Of a DNA stretch of 64,000 bases, positions 52,185 through 60,592 are shown in pieces. Location of the stretch: the NCBI RefSeq assembly GCF_001305595.1, contig NZ_CP012406.1, positions 186,001-250,000 of the forward strand, in the 5' to 3' direction. Source of the stretch: Azospirillum thiophilum. GTDB taxonomy: Bacteria; Pseudomonadota; Alphaproteobacteria; Azospirillales; Azospirillaceae. The position numbers and the translations under genes were made by a program. The notes beneath the pieces were generated by a model. The model was not told the DNA's origin. It ran no database searches and saw nothing but the letters and a program-made list of their open reading frames with translations. Every line of letters begins with the position of its first letter. Position 1 is the stretch's first letter.

Positions 52185-52310
52185 GCAGGCGACGCATGGT
52201 TTGACGTTCGCGGCCTCCGGATCGCTCAAAACCCTTGGAAATCCACGATCTACGTCCCACGCGGTCCCGGAAAATCCCAGCAGATCCCGGGTTCCCACTA
52301 CGTCAAACCA
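52152..52310. repeat. Transposase-site cluster at the phage left end (L1, L2, L3)
   Basis: Three exact copies of the 11-bp motif: 52300-52310 (minus), 52197-52207 (plus) and 52152-52162 (minus). Measured from the end at 52324 they start at 14, 117 and 162 bp, close to the spacing of Mu's L1, L2 and L3. They are the probable transposase binding sites of attL. Confidence 0.85.
52255..52297 (+). repeat. 10-bp-phased TCCCR repeats between L1 and L2
   Basis: TCCCA or TCCCG begins at 52255, 52265, 52275, 52285 and 52293. The first four are exactly 10 bp apart, i.e. on one face of the helix. Mu has an HU-bent spacer at this place. The core matches the palindromes near the repressor. Confidence 0.7.
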
Positions 52311-52324
52311 TAGGTCTCTTCACA

Positions 52325-52329
52325 GTCGG
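52325..52329. repeat. Target-site duplication, copy next to the phage left end
   Basis: GTCGG directly after the ACA terminus, matching 12554-12558. Confidence 0.95.
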
Positions 52330-52400
52330 ATTCGTCGACGCTGCCGGGGAACCTCTTTAGAGTGCCGCCTCGCAGCAGCCTCCCGCCGGGTTTTGCATCC

Positions 52401-53408
52401 ATGTCCCTGCCACCGTCTTCCGATTCCGCAACGCCCCGTCATGCCGTGATCGCGAGCGCCGCCTATTGCGACGGCCGGCGCATCGCCGACGTCCCGATCG
52501 CGGAGGCCGGAGCCTGGGCGGCGAAGGAGGGCCACTTCGTCTGGATCGGGCTGTGGGAGCCTGACGAGGCGCTGCTGATGGAGGTCAAGCACCAGTTCGG
52601 CCTGCACGAGCTGGCGGTGGAGGACGCGCTGCACGCCCACCAGCGTCCGAAGGTCGAGGTCTATGGCGACGGCCTGTTCATGGTCCTGCGCACCGCCAAG
52701 CTGGAGAAGGGCGGGCTTGTCATGGGCGAGACCCATCTCTTCGCCGGGCGCGGCTATGTCGTCACCGTGCGCCACGGCGCCTCGACCAGCTATTCGCCGG
52801 TGCGGGCACGTGCCGAAAGCGCGCCGCAATTGCTGAAGCATGGCGAGGATTTCGTCGTCTACACGGTGATGGACTATGTGGTCGACTGCTATGTCCCGAT
52901 TCTCGACCAGATGGCCGGAATGGTCGACGAGCTGGACGCCCAGCTGATCGCCCGCCCGCCCGGCATGGCGGAGATCGAGCGCATCCACCAGCTGCGCCGC
53001 GACCTGGAGCGGCTGCGCCGCAACGCCTCGCCGCTGCTGGAGGTCTGTTCGCGGCTGGAGCGCTTCGACCTGCCGATGATCGATCCGGCGATCCGCCCCT
53101 ATTACCGCGACGTCCAGGACCATGTGATCCGCATCAACGAACAGATCGGCTCGCTGCGCGAGGTGCTGTCCTTCGCCTTTGAAACCAGTATGATCCTGGC
53201 CACGGCGCGGCAGAACGACGTGACGCGCAAGCTGGCCGCCTGGGCCGCCATCCTCGCCGTGCCGACGGCCGTCGCCGGCCTGTACGGCATGAACTTCGAG
53301 CATATGCCGGAGCTTCACTGGCGGTACGGCTATCCGGCGGTGCTCGCGGTCATCGCCGTCGTCTGCGCCGGGCTGTATGTCCGCTTCCGGCGGACGGGAT
53401 GGCTGTGA
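52401..53408 (+). CDS. CorA-family divalent cation transporter
   Basis: A 335-residue protein. It has a large cytoplasmic domain and two C-terminal helices, of which the first ends in the CorA signature YGMNFEHMPE near residue 298. These pentameric channels carry Mg2+, Co2+ or related ions. The prophage ends 76 bp upstream of the chosen ATG, so the original promoter was probably cut off or altered. A GTG at 52362 is a possible longer start. Confidence 0.88.
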   Translation: MSLPPSSDSATPRHAVIASAAYCDGRRIADVPIAEAGAWAAKEGHFVWIGLWEPDEALLMEVKHQFGLHELAVEDALHAHQRPKVEVYGDGLFMVLRTAKLEKGGLVMGETHLFAGRGYVVTVRHGASTSYSPVRARAESAPQLLKHGEDFVVYTVMDYVVDCYVPILDQMAGMVDELDAQLIARPPGMAEIERIHQLRRDLERLRRNASPLLEVCSRLERFDLPMIDPAIRPYYRDVQDHVIRINEQIGSLREVLSFAFETSMILATARQNDVTRKLAAWAAILAVPTAVAGLYGMNFEHMPELHWRYGYPAVLAVIAVVCAGLYVRFRRTGWL

Positions 53409-53462
53409 CGGCGCCCCACCGGGCAACTGGGCCGGCCGAAGGGCAGGATTGAAGGACGGGAC

Positions 53463-53903
53463 ATGACCGACGCGAAGACCACGCTGCACGCCCTGCTGGA
53501 CGCCTATCTGCGCTGCCCGGCGGAGGCCGCCCGCACCGAGCTGGAGCAGGCGTTGCGCAGCTACCAGACCGATTGGATCCGCGCCCGCGCCGGGGACGAT
53601 GCCCCGCCGCTGCCGGCCGCGGCGGCGACCCTGGCCCCGGTTCCGGCCGCTTCGGCGGCAAGGCCGGCGGTGCCCAAGCCGCGCTTCCCCATCGCGTCCG
53701 CCGACCTGGAGGTGCTGAAGCGTCTGGCCGACGGCTGGCCCGGCACCACGGCCGAGGTGGCGCGCTGGGCCTGGTTCGAGAACCGGGAACTGGTGACCCT
53801 CGCCCCCGGACCAGCCGGCCCCGACACCTCCGGCGGCGGGCCGGAACTGCTGCGGCTGACCCCGCTGGGGTGGGCGGCGCTCGGCCGCCTGCCGCCGGAC
53901 TGA
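53463..53903 (+). CDS. Conserved small protein of unknown function
   Basis: A 146-residue protein with an N-terminal helix (TTLHALLDAYLRCPAEAART), a Pro/Ala linker and a C-terminal winged-helix-like part (ADLEVLKRLADGWPGTTAEV, ARWAWFENRELVTLAPG). It lies between corA and ispE on the same strand. No family assigned. Confidence 0.6.
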   Translation: MTDAKTTLHALLDAYLRCPAEAARTELEQALRSYQTDWIRARAGDDAPPLPAAAATLAPVPAASAARPAVPKPRFPIASADLEVLKRLADGWPGTTAEVARWAWFENRELVTLAPGPAGPDTSGGGPELLRLTPLGWAALGRLPPD

Positions 53904-53947
53904 CCACCCCCGGACCGCACGGGATCGACCCCAACGAAGTGACGCTC

Positions 53948-54991
53948 ATGACCGGCATTCCCATCGTCGAGGCCGCACCGGCCAAGCTGAACCTGTACCT
54001 GCATGTCACCGGCCGGCGCGACGACGGCTATCACGAGTTGGACAGCCTCGTCGCCTTCGCCGCGATCGGCGACACCGTCGCCCTGGCATCGGGCGCGGCG
54101 CGGGTGACGCTGCGCGGGGCGGACCTGCCGCCGGCCGGGCCGCGGCTGGCCATCGCCGGGCCCTACGGTCCGGCGCTGATGGGCGGGAGGCCGGCGGACA
54201 ATCTGGTGATGCGCGCCGCCCACGCGCTGGCCGCCCGGCTGGGGCGCGAGGCCGACGTGATGATCGCGCTCACCAAGCTGCTGCCGGTCGCGTCCGGCAT
54301 CGGCGGCGGGTCGGCCGACGCGGCGGCCTGCCTGCGGGCGCTGGCCCGGCTGTGGGGGCTGCCGCCCGGCGATCCGGTGCTGTTCGCGGTGGCCGCCGGG
54401 CTTGGTGCCGACGTGCCGGTCTGCGTCGCCGGGCGCAGCTGCCATTTCGGCGGCATCGGCGACCTGCTGGACGAGGCACCGGAATTGCCGGAAACCCATG
54501 TCGTGCTGGCCAACCCGAACGTCCCGGTGCCGACCCCGGCGGTGTTCAAGGCGCTGGCACAGGCAGGCGGAACGCAAGGCGGCGCCAGCTTCTCCGCCCC
54601 CGCCCGCCTCACCCGCCGGCCGGCCGATGCCGGCGACCTCGCGGCGATGCTGCGCGAGCGCGCCAACGACCTGACCGCCCCGGCCCTGACCGTCGAACCG
54701 GAGATCGCCGACGTGCTGGCGGCGCTGGAGCGCAGCCCCGGCTGCCTGCTGTCCCGCCTGTCGGGCAGCGGCGCCACCTGCTTCGGCCTCTACGCCACGG
54801 CGGCGGCGGCGGAAGAGGCGGCGGCGGCCATTGCCGCCGACGAACCCGGATGGTGGGTCAGGCCGACCCGCCTGCTGCCCACCCCGCCCGGCGCCCCGGC
54901 CCTGCCGCGCGGCATCGTCGCCGATGCCGCCGCCGCGGTCCCGCCGCCGGCTGCGGCCTTCCCCGACACCGGCGGATGGGGGGTCGGGTGA
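53948..54991 (+). CDS. ispE: 4-diphosphocytidyl-2-C-methyl-D-erythritol kinase
   Basis: A 347-residue GHMP-family kinase of the MEP isoprenoid pathway. It phosphorylates CDP-methylerythritol using ATP. N-terminal APAKLNLYLHVTGRRDDGYH and the ATP loop LPVASGIGGGSADAAACLRA are diagnostic, and the C-terminal SRLSGSGATCFGLY is the third GHMP motif. It has an Ala/Pro-rich tail of about 45 residues beyond the usual end. The start at 53948 lies 44 bp after the previous stop. Confidence 0.93.
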   Translation: MTGIPIVEAAPAKLNLYLHVTGRRDDGYHELDSLVAFAAIGDTVALASGAARVTLRGADLPPAGPRLAIAGPYGPALMGGRPADNLVMRAAHALAARLGREADVMIALTKLLPVASGIGGGSADAAACLRALARLWGLPPGDPVLFAVAAGLGADVPVCVAGRSCHFGGIGDLLDEAPELPETHVVLANPNVPVPTPAVFKALAQAGGTQGGASFSAPARLTRRPADAGDLAAMLRERANDLTAPALTVEPEIADVLAALERSPGCLLSRLSGSGATCFGLYATAAAAEEAAAAIAADEPGWWVRPTRLLPTPPGAPALPRGIVADAAAAVPPPAAAFPDTGGWGVG

Positions 54992-54995
54992 CGCC

Positions 54996-55319
54996 TCAGG
55001 CCCGCATGTAGCCCCAGCCCTCGGCCTGGGCCTCGGCGATGTCGAGGACGCCGGCCGGGACGACGGTCAGTCCGCCGGCGCTGCGGCCGGTCCGGGCGAG
55101 CGTGTTGCCGCAGACGCGCAGCAGCCGGTCGGTCTCCGCGTCCGGGCCGTCGAGCGCCGCCGTCACCGCGCCGGCATTGACGACGATGCGGACCTGCGCG
55201 TCGGGCCGGGCCGCCAGCAGGTTGCGGGCGTTGTTGCGCGCCCGCTCCAGCGCGGTCGGGGTGGGGGCGTGGATGACCAGCCGCAGGGGAGCGGTCCCGG
55301 AAGACGTCATAGCCGTCAC
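54996..55319 (-). CDS. DsrE/YchN-like small protein
   Basis: A 107-residue protein (104 if ATG at 55310 is used) with the DsrE-like fold pattern (LRLVIHAPTPTALERARNNA, VRIVVNAGAVTAAL, LTVVPAGVLDIAEAQAEGW). It carries one conserved-position cysteine (VCGNTL). Such proteins act in sulfur handling or are small oligomeric units of unknown job. The GTG at 55319 overlaps the stop of the neighbouring binding-protein gene. Confidence 0.7.
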   Translation of the reverse strand: MTAMTSSGTAPLRLVIHAPTPTALERARNNARNLLAARPDAQVRIVVNAGAVTAALDGPDAETDRLLRVCGNTLARTGRSAGGLTVVPAGVLDIAEAQAEGWGYMRA

Positions 55320-56377
55320 CTGCCCGCTGCGGCGTCGTGGAAGGAAAGATCGAACAGCGCGTCGACATCGACCGGTTCGGTGATCTGGCCCAGGGTCTGC
55401 TGGAAGGCCTGCATTTGCCTGGTCGAGTCCAGGATGACGCGCGGGTCGTCGACGAAGGTCGTCGCGTCGGAGGTCAGCGCCGCCCGCATCACCTCGCGTT
55501 CGACCAGGCCCTTGCCGATGATCTCGGTCACCAGTTCCGCCGTGCGGTCGGGCCTGGACTTGGCGAAGGCGGTGGCGCGGATGTGCAGCTTGACCAGTTC
55601 GGCAACGGCGGCGCGGTTGTTGGCGATGGCGTTCTCGGTCACCGCCAGCACCGCACCGGGCTGCTTGGGGAACATGGTTCCGGCCTTGGCGACGATGGCG
55701 GCGTCGGGCAGGCGGGACTGCACCAGCGTCAGGATCGGCTCCAGGATCGAGGCGCCGTCAATGGCCCCGGTCAACAGCGCCTGCTGCAAGGGCTGCTCGC
55801 CCATGCCGACGATCTCGACATCGTCGGCACCGATGCGGGCGACCTCCGCCATCCAATAGCGCAGCACGGTGTCCGGCACCGACCCGGCGGGCAGCGAGCC
55901 GATCTTGGGCGGCCGGCCGTTGGCGGCACGGAACGCCCTGAACCCCTCGGCCGGGCTGGCGGCCCCGGCGACGGCCTTGGCCAGCGGACCGCGGCCGATC
56001 AGCGCCACCTGGTCGATGACGTTGGCGGCGACGACCTTCAGCTTCACGCCCTTCGACCGGGCGATCATCGCCGGGCCGATGCCGACATAGGCGACGTCCA
56101 GCGTGCCCGACGCCAGCGCCTGGATCATCGCCGGCCCCGACTGGAAGCTGGTGGTCTGCAAGGCCAGCCCGGCATCCTTCGCCCACCCCTCGCCCGTCAG
56201 GACATAGAGCTGGGTCATCGGGATGATCGGGATGTAGCCGACCCGCAATTCGGTCGCGGCAAAGGCCGACAGCGGCAGGGACGCGGACACGGCGAGGCCG
56301 CCGAGCGCGGCGGCACCGGCCAGCAGATGGCGGCGGCGGACAAGGCTGGACATGTCGGAACGATCCTTCGGCACCAT
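55316..56377 (-). CDS. ABC substrate-binding protein, NitT/TauT type, Tat-exported
   Basis: A 353-residue periplasmic binding protein. The N-terminus has a twin-arginine-like signal (SSLVRRRHLLAGAAALGG) ending in AFA. The mature part (ELRVGYIPIIPMTQLYVLTG, LDVAYVGIGPAMIARSKGV) is the nitrate/sulfonate/taurine-type fold. The start at 56377 is fixed by GGAGA nine bases upstream. No permease or ATPase is adjacent, so its partner transporter lies elsewhere. Confidence 0.82.
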   Translation of the reverse strand: MVPKDRSDMSSLVRRRHLLAGAAALGGLAVSASLPLSAFAATELRVGYIPIIPMTQLYVLTGEGWAKDAGLALQTTSFQSGPAMIQALASGTLDVAYVGIGPAMIARSKGVKLKVVAANVIDQVALIGRGPLAKAVAGAASPAEGFRAFRAANGRPPKIGSLPAGSVPDTVLRYWMAEVARIGADDVEIVGMGEQPLQQALLTGAIDGASILEPILTLVQSRLPDAAIVAKAGTMFPKQPGAVLAVTENAIANNRAAVAELVKLHIRATAFAKSRPDRTAELVTEIIGKGLVEREVMRAALTSDATTFVDDPRVILDSTRQMQAFQQTLGQITEPVDVDALFDLSFHDAAAGR

Positions 56378-56487
56378 GGCGGGTCTCCTTTGGCGCGCAA
56401 GCCTAGTGCGCCCCGCCGGGAAACTCAATTCACATCCGACAACTTCTCCACTATTCGGAAACAACAATAGTGGATTGGTTTATTGCT

Positions 56488-56549
56488 CCGCCGGAAGACG
56501 GCGAAGCAAGTTAAACGTCCGCCGGAAGACGGCGAAGCAAGTTAAACGT
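56488..56549. repeat. 31-bp tandem duplication at the 3' end of the efflux-pump gene
   Basis: Two perfect copies of a 31-bp unit (CCGCCGGAAGACGGCGAAGC plus AAGTTAAACGT) and a partial third copy. The unit contains the last codons and the stop of the following gene, and a CGCCG-(5)-CGGCG hairpin. The repeat thus places several stop codons and hairpins in series. Confidence 0.85.
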
Positions 56550-57771
56550 CCGCCGCAAGACGGCGGACAGGCCGGATCAGCCACAGGTTGAGCGCCAGAC
56601 TGACCAGCGCCGCGCCGCCGATCACCGCGGCCATCGGGATGGCGGTGCCGTTGGCCATCAGCCCGACGCCCCAGCCCGACAGGGCGCCGATGCTGAATTG
56701 CAGCATGCCGGCGAGCGCCGACGCGGTGCCGGCCATCTGCGGAAAGGCCTGAAGCGCGCCCGCCATGGAGTTGGCGAAGCAGAACCCGGTCAGCGACATG
56801 AACAGGAACAGGCAGCCGACCAGCCCCCACAGGCCGCCCCAGCCGTTGGCGACGCAGACGACCAGCAGAATCCCGCTCGCCGCCGACAGCCAGACGCCGA
56901 TCCTGAGCATCCTGTCCGACCCGAAACGCATCACCGCCCGGCTGTTCAGCGTGTTGACGATGATCATGCCGACGATGTTCAACCCGAACAGGAAGCCGTA
57001 ATTCTCCGGCTGCACGCCGAACAGCTCGATATAGACGAAAGGCGAGCCGGAGATGAAGGCGAACATCCCGGCATAGATGAAGGACGAGCCCACCGCATAG
57101 CCGAGATAGCGGCGGTCGGTCAGCAGCCTGCGGTAGGACTCCGCCAGCACCATGGGCCGCAGGCTGGTGCGCCGCGTCGTCGGATGGGTCTCCGGCAAGG
57201 TGGCCAGCGCCAGCATCGCCACCGCGCCGAACAGCGCCTGGGCCCAGAAGATCCAGCGCCAGTTGGCCCAGACCAGGATCTGGCCGCCGATCAGCGGCGC
57301 GATGATCGGAGCCGCCCCCATCACCAGCATCATCATCGACAGCACGCTGGCGGCGCGGTCGCGTGCGAACACGTCGCGGATCATGGCGCGGACCAGCACC
57401 GGCCCGGCGCAGGCCCCGACCGCCTGCACGAAGCGCCAGGCCGCCAGATGGGTGACGTCGGTGGTCAACGAACAGCCGACGCAGCCGACGGCATAGAGCA
57501 GGATGCCGGTCGCCACCGGCAGCCGCCGGCCGAACCGGTCGCTCAACGCCCCCCACAGCAGCTGCCCGACGCCGAAGCCCAGGAAGAAGGCCGACAGCGT
57601 CCATTGCACCTGATCCTGCGGCGCGTGCAGGTCGCGGCCGATCTGCGGCATGCCGGGCAGATACATGTCGGTGCCCATCGGGCCGAACGACATCAGCACG
57701 CCGAGCGCCGCGATGAAGAAGGGGCTTTCGGCAGGCGAACGGGCACGGACGGCGGCAAGGCGCGCGAACAT
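56542..57771 (-). CDS. Bcr/CflA-family multidrug efflux MFS transporter
   Basis: A 409-residue 12-helix transporter. The first-loop motif GQLLWGALSDRFGRRLPV (motif A) and MGTDMYLPGMPQIGRDLHAP (the drug:H+ antiporter opening) are typical of Bcr/CflA, which exports drugs or metabolites. The start at 57771 is followed directly by the hydrophobic helix; a much longer upstream frame is GC-rich and likely untranslated. Confidence 0.9.
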   Translation of the reverse strand: MFARLAAVRARSPAESPFFIAALGVLMSFGPMGTDMYLPGMPQIGRDLHAPQDQVQWTLSAFFLGFGVGQLLWGALSDRFGRRLPVATGILLYAVGCVGCSLTTDVTHLAAWRFVQAVGACAGPVLVRAMIRDVFARDRAASVLSMMMLVMGAAPIIAPLIGGQILVWANWRWIFWAQALFGAVAMLALATLPETHPTTRRTSLRPMVLAESYRRLLTDRRYLGYAVGSSFIYAGMFAFISGSPFVYIELFGVQPENYGFLFGLNIVGMIIVNTLNSRAVMRFGSDRMLRIGVWLSAASGILLVVCVANGWGGLWGLVGCLFLFMSLTGFCFANSMAGALQAFPQMAGTASALAGMLQFSIGALSGWGVGLMANGTAIPMAAVIGGAALVSLALNLWLIRPVRRLAADV

Positions 57772-58062
57772 CAGCGAATCCGAATGATATTGGGAGGAGG
57801 GAAATCGGCCGGACAGGGTCCGCAGCCTGTAAGCTGATCCGTCCGCCGCCGGGCGCAAAGTCCTGTCTCGGCATGGCAGCCTTGACCGGTGCGCGACAGG
57901 CGGGACCCGCGACAATCCGGGCCCGCCGCAGGTTTTTGGACGGCGCCCCCGGCGGCGTCGCCGTCTTCCTGGCCGCGGCGCAACATGATTCTGGTTCCAA
58001 CCGGAAAAGCATGCCTAAAATTGACTCTGCGTCACGGGGTTCACACAGCCGGAGGCCACGCC
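57772..58062. other. Divergent gap between efflux pump and BMP-protein genes
   Basis: 291 bp between the two divergent starts. It is GC-rich near the efflux pump and AT-richer at about 57985-58030, where GCATGCCTAAAATTGACTC could hold a promoter for the BMP-family gene. No protein-coding case was seen. Confidence 0.4.
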
Positions 58063-59067
58063 ATGCCCCACCCCACCCGCCGGTCCGTCCTGCTGTTCGG
58101 CACTGCCGGAGCCGCGGTCGCCCTGACCGCGCTGCCGCGACATTCATCCGCCGCGACCAAGTTCCGGCCCGGTCTCGTCTATGCGGCCGGACAGAAGTTC
58201 GACAAGAGCTTCAACGAGGGGGCCTTCACCGGGGCGGAGCGGTTCACGGCGGCAACCGGCGTCCCGGTCATGGAGTATCTGCCAGCCAGCCCGGCGCAGT
58301 TCGAACAGGGGGTCGCCGCCCTGCTGCGGCGCGGGGCGACGGACATCGCCGCCGTCGGTTTCTATTATGCCACCGCGCTGGCCCGGCTGGCGCCGGCGCA
58401 TCCGGCGGTGCGCTTCACCCTGGTCGATGCGGTGGCTGAGGGGCCGAACATCCGCTGCGTCACCTTCAAGGAGCAGGAGGGCGCCTTCCTGGTCGGGGTT
58501 CTGGCGGCGCTGGCGTCGAAGACCGGGACCGTCGGCTTCGTCGGCGCGCTCGACATCCCGCTGATCCGCAAATTCATCGCCGGCTTCGAACAGGGCGCCC
58601 GCCATGCCCGCGGCGACATCCGCGTCCTGGTCAATTTCGTCGGCACCACGCCGGCCGCCTTCAACGACCCGACGGCCGGCGGCGAGGTGGCGCGCAGCCA
58701 GTTCCAGCGCGGGGCCGACGTGGTCTTCGCCGGGGCCGGGGTGTCGAATTTCGGCATCTTCGCCGCGGCGCATGACGGCCGGCGGCTGGCCATCGGCGTC
58801 GACAGCAACCAGAACTACCTGTATCCCGGCACCATCCTGACCTCGATGCTGAAACGGGTCGATCTGGCGGTGGACTCGGGTTTCCGGGCGGCGCAGCGCG
58901 GCAGCTGGAGCGCCGGGACGGTGGCCTTGGGCCTGGCCGACGGCGGGGTCGACTATGCGGTGGACGAGAACAACCGCGCGCTGCTGACCCCGGCGATGCT
59001 GGAGGCGGCGGAGGCCGCCCGCCGCGGCATCGTCGCCGGCCGCATCCCGGTGGCGGACGGCAGCTGA
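58063..59067 (+). CDS. BMP-family ABC substrate-binding protein
   Basis: A 334-residue periplasmic binding protein of the basic membrane protein type, used mainly for nucleosides and related compounds. A twin-arginine-like signal (PTRRSVLLFGTAGAAVALTA) precedes the mature domain with RPGLVYAAGQKFDKSFNEGA and EQEGAFLVGVLAALASKTG. The start at 58063 has a perfect GGAGG seven bases upstream. No permease or ATPase genes follow, so it is an orphan. Confidence 0.83.
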   Translation: MPHPTRRSVLLFGTAGAAVALTALPRHSSAATKFRPGLVYAAGQKFDKSFNEGAFTGAERFTAATGVPVMEYLPASPAQFEQGVAALLRRGATDIAAVGFYYATALARLAPAHPAVRFTLVDAVAEGPNIRCVTFKEQEGAFLVGVLAALASKTGTVGFVGALDIPLIRKFIAGFEQGARHARGDIRVLVNFVGTTPAAFNDPTAGGEVARSQFQRGADVVFAGAGVSNFGIFAAAHDGRRLAIGVDSNQNYLYPGTILTSMLKRVDLAVDSGFRAAQRGSWSAGTVALGLADGGVDYAVDENNRALLTPAMLEAAEAARRGIVAGRIPVADGS

Positions 59068-59098
59068 TTCCGGAGTCCGCTTCCCGCGGAGGGGCCGG

Positions 59099-60292
59099 TC
59101 AGGCCGGCGCCTCGCAAGGCTGCCAGCCGCGGGCGGCGGACAGGTCGGCGCCCTTCAGCGTGGCGAAGCTGGTCTTGATCGCCGTCAGGTCGGTGCCGCG
59201 CAGCACCACCCCGGCAAGGCTGGCGTCGCGCAGGTCGGCCCCGGTCAACTGCGCCTTGGCGAAGCTGGTCGGCCACAGCCGGCTGCCGTCGCCGCTGATG
59301 TCGACCTTGCGGAACTTGGCCCGCCACAGCTTGGCCCCGGCCAGATTGGCGCCCTCCAGGTTGCAGCCGGACAGGTCGGCGCTGGTGAAGTCGGCATCGC
59401 GCAGGTCGCTGTAGGACAGGTCGGCCATCATCAGCTTGGCGCCGGAGAAATCGGCCCCGCGCAGCCCGCAGAAGCGCATCACCGCCCCGCACAGCAATTG
59501 GTTGGTGAAGTTGTAGCCGCGCAGGTCGACCCGCTGCAGCTCGATGCGCTCCCCGCCCTTGCCCAGCTTGTCGACCCAGATCTGATGGCCGGCGATCAGG
59601 TCGGTCATCCGCGCCGCGGTGGTGGTCAGGCCGGTGCCGTCGACGTCGACGCCGTGCCGCTCCAGCGCCGTGCGCAGTTCCTCGTTCAGGCGGGCGCCGC
59701 ACATCAGCACGCCGTCCAGCGTCGCCTTGCGCATGATCGCCCCGGTCAGATCCGCGCCGATCAGGATGGCGCCGCTGAGGTCGCTGCCGCTGAGATCGGC
59801 GCCGGACAGGTCGCTGCCGGAGAAGTCGCACTGCGACATGCGGCAATCGCTCAGCACCGCCTGGGACAGGCTGCAGCCGACGAAGGTGGTGGTGCCGTCG
59901 CTGTTGCCGGCCGCCCGCAATTCCCCGGCCTCCAGCACCATGCCGCGGCGCAGGTCGGCGCCCTGGAAATTGGCGTTCACCAGCCGGGCGCCGTCGACCC
60001 GCGCGCCGCGCAGGTCGGCACCCTGCAGCTGGGCGCCGGTCAGGTCCGCCCGCGACAGGTCGGTGCCGTAGAGATCGGCCTTCGACAGCACGATGCCGGC
60101 CATCCGCGCCCGCGCCAGGCTGGCCCCGGTCAGCTTGGCGCCCGACAGGTTGACGCGGTTGAGGCCGAGCCCGGCCAGGTCGTAGAAGCTGAGATTGGCG
60201 CGCCGCCCCCTGCCCGTCGGGTCGCGCAGCAGCCATTGCTGATGCCGCATCAGCGCGTCGCGAACCGCCCGAAGGTAGCGTTCATCCATCAT
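59099..60292 (-). CDS. Pentapeptide-repeat protein
   Basis: A 397-residue protein with many A(D/N)LXX-type repeats (for example ADLYGTDLSRADLTGAQLQG and SGADLSGSDLSGAILIGADL), which form a right-handed square beta-helix. The run is broken near residues 205-245 by a helical segment (LNEELRTALERHGVDV), giving two solenoid parts. The N-terminus is helical. Some such proteins mimic DNA and protect gyrase, others are structural; the job here is unknown. Confidence 0.87.
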   Translation of the reverse strand: MMDERYLRAVRDALMRHQQWLLRDPTGRGRRANLSFYDLAGLGLNRVNLSGAKLTGASLARARMAGIVLSKADLYGTDLSRADLTGAQLQGADLRGARVDGARLVNANFQGADLRRGMVLEAGELRAAGNSDGTTTFVGCSLSQAVLSDCRMSQCDFSGSDLSGADLSGSDLSGAILIGADLTGAIMRKATLDGVLMCGARLNEELRTALERHGVDVDGTGLTTTAARMTDLIAGHQIWVDKLGKGGERIELQRVDLRGYNFTNQLLCGAVMRFCGLRGADFSGAKLMMADLSYSDLRDADFTSADLSGCNLEGANLAGAKLWRAKFRKVDISGDGSRLWPTSFAKAQLTGADLRDASLAGVVLRGTDLTAIKTSFATLKGADLSAARGWQPCEAPA

Positions 60293-60592
60293 GCGGCGCG
60301 TCGTGCCCCGGCAGTGCCGCCCCGGACACGTCGTCCCGGACTGTTGGCTTCCTCGATGTTACCGAAACCGCGGCGAATCCGGAAGGCATGACCCGTCGAA
60401 CCTTCGCCGAATCCGCAAGATTCTTTTGTTACAGGGTCGCATTCTGTCCGTCATGGGCCCGCCCTACCGTCGCAGCCCCGGCCCGGCCCCATCACATCCG
60501 CGCGAGCGGCCCTTCCCCGGCTTGGGTTCCGGGCATGGCCGACCAATATGGTTGGTCTGGACATCGACGATCAGCAGGAGGAGACCGGCGGC
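60293..60592. other. Divergent gap between pentapeptide-repeat and msrB genes
   Basis: 300 bp. The part near 60410-60450 is AT-richer (GATTCTTTTGTTACAGGG) and may carry the promoter for one of the flanking genes. A second in-frame ATG of msrB at 60548 lies here, but the Shine-Dalgarno favours 60593. Nothing else was seen. Confidence 0.4.

Larger units (their letters stand above)
12559..52324. mobile_element. Complete Mu-like transposable prophage (39.8 kb)
   Basis: The element is bounded by TGT at 12559 and ACA at 52324 and is flanked by GTCGG on both sides. TGGTTTGACG starts exactly 14 bp inside each end in inverted orientation. Contents match Mu order: repressor/Ner, MuA, MuB, early genes, GemA, Mor, lysis, gp24-gp37 head genes and tail genes, all intact as far as can be read. 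Mu's left end is the window's right end. The tail module is not Mu's contractile type but siphovirus-like. No disrupted essential gene was seen, so the phage could be active. Confidence 0.95.
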
